10,838 bases of DNA from assembly GCA_943324925.2 (NCBI GenBank), contig CALPNL020000054.1, forward strand, positions 1-10,838, written 5' to 3'. Position numbers and translations under genes: made by a program. Below are positions 6,015 through 10,838 of this stretch, in pieces. Source of the DNA: Chitinophaga pinensis. Its GTDB lineage: Bacteria > Bacteroidota > Bacteroidia > Flavobacteriales > Flavobacteriaceae. Positions within the stretch are counted from its first letter, which is position 1, and every line of letters begins with the position of its first letter. A model generated the notes under the pieces. That model was not told where the DNA came from and made no database searches. It saw only the letters and a program-made list of their open reading frames with translations.

Positions 6015-7922
6015 ATGAGTTACTATAAAATTGACAATTTAGAGCAATATTTTAAACATTACAATAAATCAATCCGTGAGCCTAGAAAATTTTGGGGCAA
6101 AGTAGCATCAGAGAATTTTACTTGGTACCAAGAGTGGGAAAAAGTAATTGAATTTGATATGGCAACAGCAAAAATTGAATGGTTTGTTGGTGCAAAAGTA
6201 AATATTGTAAAAAATTGTATTGACCGTCATTTAGTTCGAAAAGGAGAAAAAACAGCTATTATTTTTGAACCTAATGATCCTAGCGAAGAGGCTCAGCATA
6301 TTTCTTACAATGAATTACACGAACGCGTTTCAAAATTGGCCAATGTTTTAAGAGAGCAAGGAATTGGAAAAGGAGATCGTGTTTGTATTTATTTACCAAT
6401 GATTCCAGAATTGGCAGTAGCCACCTTAGCTTGTGCTAGAATTGGTGCAATTCACTCGGTTGTTTTTGCTGGTTTTTCAGCTTCTGCAGTAGCGGCAAGA
6501 ATTAATGATAGTGAATGTAAAATGGTTATTACTTCTGATGGTGGTTATCGCGGAAATAAAACTATCGATTTAAAAGGTATTATTGATGACGCATTGGAAA
6601 ATTGTCCGTGTGTTGAAAAAGTGCTAGTAGCAAAAAGAACCAATTCCGATATTTCGATGAAAGCGGGTCGTGACCAATGGCTTCAACCACTATTAGATGA
6701 TGCATCTGATAATAATGTTGCTGAAATTATGGACGCTGAGGATCCATTATTCATACTTTATACTTCAGGATCAACAGGAAAACCTAAAGGAATGGTTCAC
6801 ACTACAGCTGGTTATATGGTTTATTCAGCATATACCTTTAAAAATGTATTCAATTACGTTGAAAACGATGTATTTTGGTGTACCGCTGATATCGGTTGGA
6901 TTACCGGACATTCTTATATTTTATATGGTCCACTACTAAATGGGGCAACCACAGTTATTTTTGAAGGAGTCCCTTCTTATCCAGATTTTAGTCGTTTTTG
7001 GGAAGTTATAGAAAAACATAAAGTAACTCAGTTTTATACAGCCCCAACGGCAATTAGAGCTTTAGCAAAAGAGAGTTTGGATTATGTTCAACGATTTCCA
7101 TTAAAATCATTGAAAGTTATTGGATCTGTAGGAGAACCTATAAATGAGGAGGCATGGCATTGGTATAATGCACACGTAGGAGGGAAGCGATGTCCTGTAG
7201 TTGATACTTGGTGGCAAACCGAAACAGGGGGAATTATGATATCTCCTTTGGCATTTGTTACACCAACAAAACCAACTTATGCTTCTTTACCTTTACCCGG
7301 AGTTCAGCCTGTATTGATGAATGAAAAGAGAAATGAAATTGAAGGAAATCAAGTTGAAGGTAATTTATGTATTAAATTTCCATGGCCAGGTATTGCAAGA
7401 ACTATTTGGGGAGATCATAAAAGGTATAAGGAAACTTATTTTACCGCCTTTCCAGGCAAATACTTCACTGGAGATGGTGCGTTGAGAGATGAGACAGGTT
7501 ATTATAGAATTACCGGTAGAGTGGATGATGTGATCATTGTTTCCGGCCATAATCTAGGGACTGCGCCAATTGAAGATGCTATAAACGAACATCCAGCGGT
7601 TGCGGAAAGTGCAATTGTAGGTTTTCCTCATGATATAAAAGGAAATGCGCTATATGGTTATGTAATTGTCAAAGAAATTGGTGAAAACAGAAATCATGAT
7701 AATCTGAAAATTGAAATCAACCAATTAATCTCAGATCAAATAGGACCTATTGCCAAATTAGACAAAATTCAATTTGTATCCGGATTACCAAAAACAAGAT
7801 CAGGTAAAATTATGCGTAGAATATTACGTAAAATAGCAGAAGGTGATTTCTCTAATTTTGGGGATACTTCAACATTACTCAACCCAGAAATTGTAGATCA
7901 AATTAAAGACGGAAAATTGTAA
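6015..7922 (+). CDS. acs: Acetyl-CoA synthetase (AMP-forming acetate--CoA ligase)
   Basis: This 635-aa protein is close to the roughly 650 aa usual for Acs and makes acetyl-CoA from acetate, ATP and CoA, via acetyl-AMP, in the cytoplasm. The N-terminal cap domain (YFKHYNKSIREPRKFWGKVA) is present. YTSGSTGKPKGMVHT (249-263) is the ATP loop. DTWWQTETGG (397-406) contains the tryptophan pair that keeps the acyl pocket small and favours acetate. The hinge is GRVDD (501-505), and PKTRSGKIMRR (592-602) holds Lys598, the adenylation lysine that is a regulatory acetylation site in many Acs enzymes. SGHNLGTAPIED (510-521) has Asn513 where Salmonella Acs has Arg526. The gene is divergent from the aromatic operon, with a TAnnTTTG box upstream and a strong terminator just downstream. 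Propionyl-CoA synthetase is the main alternative, but the WWQTETGG motif argues for acetate. Confidence 0.95.
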   Translation: MSYYKIDNLEQYFKHYNKSIREPRKFWGKVASENFTWYQEWEKVIEFDMATAKIEWFVGAKVNIVKNCIDRHLVRKGEKTAIIFEPNDPSEEAQHISYNELHERVSKLANVLREQGIGKGDRVCIYLPMIPELAVATLACARIGAIHSVVFAGFSASAVAARINDSECKMVITSDGGYRGNKTIDLKGIIDDALENCPCVEKVLVAKRTNSDISMKAGRDQWLQPLLDDASDNNVAEIMDAEDPLFILYTSGSTGKPKGMVHTTAGYMVYSAYTFKNVFNYVENDVFWCTADIGWITGHSYILYGPLLNGATTVIFEGVPSYPDFSRFWEVIEKHKVTQFYTAPTAIRALAKESLDYVQRFPLKSLKVIGSVGEPINEEAWHWYNAHVGGKRCPVVDTWWQTETGGIMISPLAFVTPTKPTYASLPLPGVQPVLMNEKRNEIEGNQVEGNLCIKFPWPGIARTIWGDHKRYKETYFTAFPGKYFTGDGALRDETGYYRITGRVDDVIIVSGHNLGTAPIEDAINEHPAVAESAIVGFPHDIKGNALYGYVIVKEIGENRNHDNLKIEINQLISDQIGPIAKLDKIQFVSGLPKTRSGKIMRRILRKIAEGDFSNFGDTSTLLNPEIVDQIKDGKL

Positions 7923-7935
7923 TTTTTTAAAAATT

Positions 7936-7965
7936 AAAGGGCTGCCAAATTTGGCAGCCCTTTTT
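7936..7965. terminator. Bidirectional intrinsic terminator between acs and the exonuclease-like gene
   Basis: A perfect hairpin with GC-rich arms GGGCTGCC and GGCAGCCC around AAATTT, flanked by AAA on the left and a T-run on the right. Read rightward it ends acs with a T-tract from 7961. Read leftward it follows the stop of the convergent gene at 7964 and leads into a T-rich stretch (complement of 7923-7938). It is the only GC-rich hairpin noticed in the window. Confidence 0.93.
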
Positions 7966-8560
7966 ATTTTAATCCTAATCTGCTTTTTAGTTTTAAAAAC
8001 AGTAGGGCGATAGTATAGGCTAAATCTGGAATTGCCGTTTCTTCGATAATTGGAAGATTAAATTCATTACATAAATCATCAATAGTATAAGATTTTTCAG
8101 AGGTATCTTTGTATTTCTTATACATTATTTCAATATCAATCGCATCGTTTTTTAATCGACCACAATTCATTTTTTCAAGAGCAGCATTAATTAAATCAAT
8201 AGATAAGTTAATCTTCGGACCTACTAAAACAGCATTTCCAATAAACTCAATAAAAGCTTGTATCGCTTCTCTTTCTCCTAATTTTGGTTGGGTACTTTCA
8301 ATAATAGCCTCATTTGAAAGACCATTTTCATGCAAGTAAATATATTGTAGTAAAACTACTTCAAAGAAATCACCAATATTAATTTTATCATTCTCAATAC
8401 CAACCGCTCCAAAAGCCATAATCACGTCTTTTTGGGGATTAATTCCAGAGTAATCAATACTTAACGCAACATATCTTTGAGGACGCACTTCAAATTTTGT
8501 TAGGTAATTTCTCCAAAATTCAGGATAATCTTTGTTTATATTTTTAATCCAATCTATCAT
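7964..8560 (-). CDS. DnaQ-like (DEDD fold) 3'-5' exonuclease homologue with partly lost catalytic motifs
   Basis: This 198-aa protein aligns by eye to the DnaQ/polymerase III epsilon-type exonuclease fold. YVALSIDYSGINP (30-42) sits where active enzymes have a hydrophobic-Asp-x-Glu-Thr-Thr-Gly stretch, so the DxE pair reads Ser34/Asp36. LVGPKINLSIDL (112-123) keeps Asp122 but lacks the usual His-Asn. ETAIPDLAYTIALL (174-187) keeps Asp179, while the general-base His would fall near Glu174. It may therefore be inactive or use an altered site. The usual role of the family is trimming 3' ends of DNA or RNA. It starts 2 bases after the stop of the cNMP/CBS/nucleotidyltransferase gene, so the two are co-transcribed. 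A paired DUF294 protein and exonuclease next to acs are also found in some proteobacteria. The function is unknown; the fold assignment is likely but the alignment is manual. Confidence 0.72.
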   Translation of the reverse strand: MIDWIKNINKDYPEFWRNYLTKFEVRPQRYVALSIDYSGINPQKDVIMAFGAVGIENDKINIGDFFEVVLLQYIYLHENGLSNEAIIESTQPKLGEREAIQAFIEFIGNAVLVGPKINLSIDLINAALEKMNCGRLKNDAIDIEIMYKKYKDTSEKSYTIDDLCNEFNLPIIEETAIPDLAYTIALLFLKLKSRLGLK

Positions 8561-8562
8561 AA

Positions 8563-10476
8563 CTAAGAAAAATGTGTCAGTTGAAAACTATCTTTAATAA
8601 GTTCTTCTAAATCTTTAATAGTGTTTAAAGCATTTTTCAAATTCTCTTTATCCACTTTATTTAAATCCTCTAGATTAATAAATTGTCCAGAATTGTCGTA
8701 TCTCAAACCTTCGGTGGTTTTAATTTTTGTTAATGATTGATAGGCTTCGGCACAATTCAAGTAAATTTCAGAATTTTTCAAATCAACCATAGCTAGATGT
8801 TTAAAGCGCATATAGGTATTATTAATGCCACGAATATTATAACTAATTACAAACAATCGTGCTCCGTCAATTAATGGTAATAATGCTCTATTTTTAATAT
8901 CAAACTTACCTTTGTTTGGTCCGGTTTCTTCAACATTTATTTTCTTGAAAAAGCTTAAAGCCGGTGGTTTTCTTAACGCTTCATTTCCTAGGTAATCAAA
9001 AAATAGTTTGTTTTTTCTGGTATTCACAAAGATAATGTCGGTAATCGCGTCTTCAATTTTTTGTTCACCAAAAGCAATTTCATAATCGAAGAAAATACTA
9101 CTGATGTCATTATTGATTTCACCTGGGATTTTCATCCAATTACTGTATTGCTTCATCCATTCCGTCATCGATTTGCACCAAATGATATTACTGGCGATAT
9201 GACCATTTGGACAAGGCTGATAACCTACGATTTCTAAATTGGATACTGCTTTCTTCGCTAATCTTAAAAAATAGTTTTTTACATCACGATATTTTTCAGC
9301 GGCTACATCTTCAAAAACTAAAATACTATCCTGATCAGAAAATAAAAGTTGTTCTTTTCTACCTTGGCTACCTATGCTCAACCAAGCAAAACGTGCAGGA
9401 GGGGAGCCAATATCTAAAATTGCTAATTCAACTGCTCTTTTAATAATTGCAATGTTAATTTCGTTAGCGATATTAGTAATATGGGCAAGTGGTATGTTTT
9501 TAGTTAACGAGGTATATACCAGATCGGTAACTTTTGAACGGACATTTTTAAGTTCATTTGCATTATGGGAACGCTTTATTTCTTTAATAAATACACCAGG
9601 ATTACTCGCTTGTGAAACAATTAAGTCGTGTTCAGAAACAACTCCTTTAATATCAGTTTGATCCGAACCATCAATAGTGACACATAGATGACTTACGTTA
9701 TTTTTTAATAATAATAACTGTGCTTCCGCTAAAGAAACGTTTTCAGGTACCGTAATTACAGGGGATGACATGATTTTATTAATTGGCATATTGATATCAA
9801 CGCGGCCAGAGGCAACTTTAATCCTCATGTCGGTATCAGTAACAATTCCAACAGGCAGGTTTAGTTCAGCAATAATAGCACTATCAACTAAATTATCTGT
9901 CATCAATTGTGCAACATCCTTAATTATCGAATTAGGGGAAATTTTCAAAGGAGATCTATTGTAAGCTAACGTCTGGAAGTATTGAATTTCAGTAGGTTTA
10001 GAAGAGAAAGCAATATTGTCAGATAATAATTTCCCTTTATTTTCAATATCTGAAGGATTACTAGTGTTATTAGCAAAACTCTCTAAAAGGAAATTTAAAA
10101 CCTCTGCATTTTGCGCCACAAAAGGTCTGAAAGTTGCAATTGGAATAGCATATATGATAGATTCTTCGCGAGCTCTAGCGGTCATCATGTAGTTATTCTT
10201 GGCAAAGAAAGGGCGCAAACCAAAAACATCACCAGGAACACATTTATTTAATAATGTTTCTTCAGAATCTGAAATAACAAATAAATTAACGACTCCAGAA
10301 TCAACCATATAAAAACTGTCGTGTAAAGTGTCATTAATTTGAAATAAATCTTTATTTTTCTCAAGATTAATAATTTTAATACTCATTGCAACAATTGATA
10401 ATTCTTCAATTGATAGATTATTAAATGGAGGATATTGTTTTAAAAAGTACGCTACACGAGAAACGATTGTATTCAT
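8563..10476 (-). CDS. cNMP-binding-fold / CBS pair / DUF294 nucleotidyltransferase signalling protein
   Basis: This 637-aa protein carries four parts. Residues about 10-130 form a cyclic-nucleotide-binding-like beta-roll with GDVFGLRPFF (82-91). Residues about 174-293 form two CBS domains, with GIVTDTDMR (210-218) and GVVSEHDLI (278-286). Residues about 325-465 form a DUF294 putative nucleotidyltransferase of the GlnD/polymerase-beta type, with GSQGRKEQ (369-376) and the metal-binding Asp pair in SDQD (380-383). Residues about 490-630 form the helical DUF294 C-terminal domain. CBS pairs commonly bind adenine nucleotides, and the nucleotidyltransferase motif is intact, so a protein-modifying or nucleotide-sensing role is plausible but unproven. 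The phosphate-binding Arg of the cNMP pocket seems absent (YMMTARARE, 96-104), so cAMP binding is doubtful. No membrane segments are seen. It is first in a two-gene operon with the exonuclease homologue. Confidence 0.88.
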   Translation of the reverse strand: MNTIVSRVAYFLKQYPPFNNLSIEELSIVAMSIKIINLEKNKDLFQINDTLHDSFYMVDSGVVNLFVISDSEETLLNKCVPGDVFGLRPFFAKNNYMMTARAREESIIYAIPIATFRPFVAQNAEVLNFLLESFANNTSNPSDIENKGKLLSDNIAFSSKPTEIQYFQTLAYNRSPLKISPNSIIKDVAQLMTDNLVDSAIIAELNLPVGIVTDTDMRIKVASGRVDINMPINKIMSSPVITVPENVSLAEAQLLLLKNNVSHLCVTIDGSDQTDIKGVVSEHDLIVSQASNPGVFIKEIKRSHNANELKNVRSKVTDLVYTSLTKNIPLAHITNIANEINIAIIKRAVELAILDIGSPPARFAWLSIGSQGRKEQLLFSDQDSILVFEDVAAEKYRDVKNYFLRLAKKAVSNLEIVGYQPCPNGHIASNIIWCKSMTEWMKQYSNWMKIPGEINNDISSIFFDYEIAFGEQKIEDAITDIIFVNTRKNKLFFDYLGNEALRKPPALSFFKKINVEETGPNKGKFDIKNRALLPLIDGARLFVISYNIRGINNTYMRFKHLAMVDLKNSEIYLNCAEAYQSLTKIKTTEGLRYDNSGQFINLEDLNKVDKENLKNALNTIKDLEELIKDSFQLTHFS

Positions 10477-10631
<155 letters not shown>

Positions 10632-10838
10632 TTATGAAGTTTTACTAGTATTTGATTTATTCTGGAGTAAATGATTTGCCAACAACTTATCTATTAATTC
10701 ATCCTTAGTTAGATGATAAAAAATAGTTTTAATTTTATTCTTAAAATCAAAATCTAAATCGTGGTTTGGTTTAGTTTTAAATATTTGTTTGGCCCATAGA
10801 ATTGTATTGTTTTCTTCAATACTATTTGCGTTTGGTTT
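10632..10838 (-). CDS. C-terminal fragment of an unrecognised protein
   Basis: The minus-strand frame is open from the right edge to a TAA at 10634-10632, giving 68 residues with no internal stop in strongly AT-rich DNA. The fragment is rich in Lys, Asn and Asp, with likely helices around ILWAKQIF (13-20) and HLTKDELIDKLLANHLL (42-58), and ends in a polar tail (QNKSNTSKTS). The amphipathic Leu/Ile pattern looks like real protein. No family is recognised and the N-terminal part lies outside the window. It points the same way as the DUF294 gene and ends 155 bases before it. Confidence 0.5.
   Translation of the reverse strand, partial: KPNANSIEENNTILWAKQIFKTKPNHDLDFDFKNKIKTIFYHLTKDELIDKLLANHLLQNKSNTSKTS

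Noticed and set aside
6697..7550. Short ORFs within acs on both strands (6697-6939 plus, 7365-7550 minus)
   Set aside because: Both overlap well-conserved Acs motifs and have no family resemblance of their own.
8109..9964. Several plus-strand ORFs opposite the exonuclease-like and DUF294 genes
   Set aside because: They run antisense to conserved domains (DnaQ fold, nucleotidyltransferase, CBS) and look like by-products of codon bias.

Overview
The window looks like a chromosomal segment of a Bacteroidetes bacterium, most probably a Flavobacterium-like member of the Flavobacteriia. The reasons are very low GC, start codons without clear Shine-Dalgarno sequences, a TAnnTTTG-type -7 box upstream of the acetyl-CoA synthetase gene, and proteins of flavobacterial style. 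Gene density is high and no mobile elements, tRNA or rRNA genes, or CRISPR arrays were seen.

Layout. (1) Positions 1-5848, minus strand: five closely packed genes, read from right to left. They are an FMN-binding flavin-reductase-like protein; a 768-aa fusion of an FAD aromatic monooxygenase with an Old Yellow Enzyme (OYE) domain; a benzoate/2-aminobenzoate-type aryl-CoA ligase; a 4-hydroxybenzoyl-CoA-type thioesterase; and a nitrilase cut by the left edge. Gaps are 1, 27, 1 and 3 bases, so this is almost certainly one operon. (2) Positions 5849-6014: a divergent promoter region containing several AT-rich inverted repeats. (3) Positions 6015-7922, plus strand: acetyl-CoA synthetase (acs), followed by a strong bidirectional terminator. 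(4) Positions 7964-10476, minus strand, convergent with acs: a two-gene operon of a cNMP-fold/CBS/CBS/nucleotidyltransferase (DUF294) protein and a DnaQ-like exonuclease homologue whose catalytic residues are partly lost. (5) Positions 10477-10631: intergenic. (6) From 10632 to the right edge: the C-terminus of an unrecognised minus-strand gene.

How the genes may work together. The left operon fits the hybrid aerobic strategy for aromatic acids known for 2-aminobenzoate (anthranilate) in Azoarcus evansii. There a ligase makes the aryl-CoA ester, and the monooxygenase/reductase fusion hydroxylates and then reduces the ring. In this operon the thioesterase could rescue stalled CoA esters. The nitrilase might supply a carboxylic acid from a nitrile, and the flavin-reductase-like protein might be an accessory redox protein; both of these roles are inference. 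The ring-processing genes that would follow are not in the window. Acs activates the acetate that such pathways, or general metabolism, may produce. The DUF294/exonuclease pair next to acs is a neighbourhood also seen in other bacteria, and its function is poorly understood. It is the best candidate here for an undescribed regulatory module.
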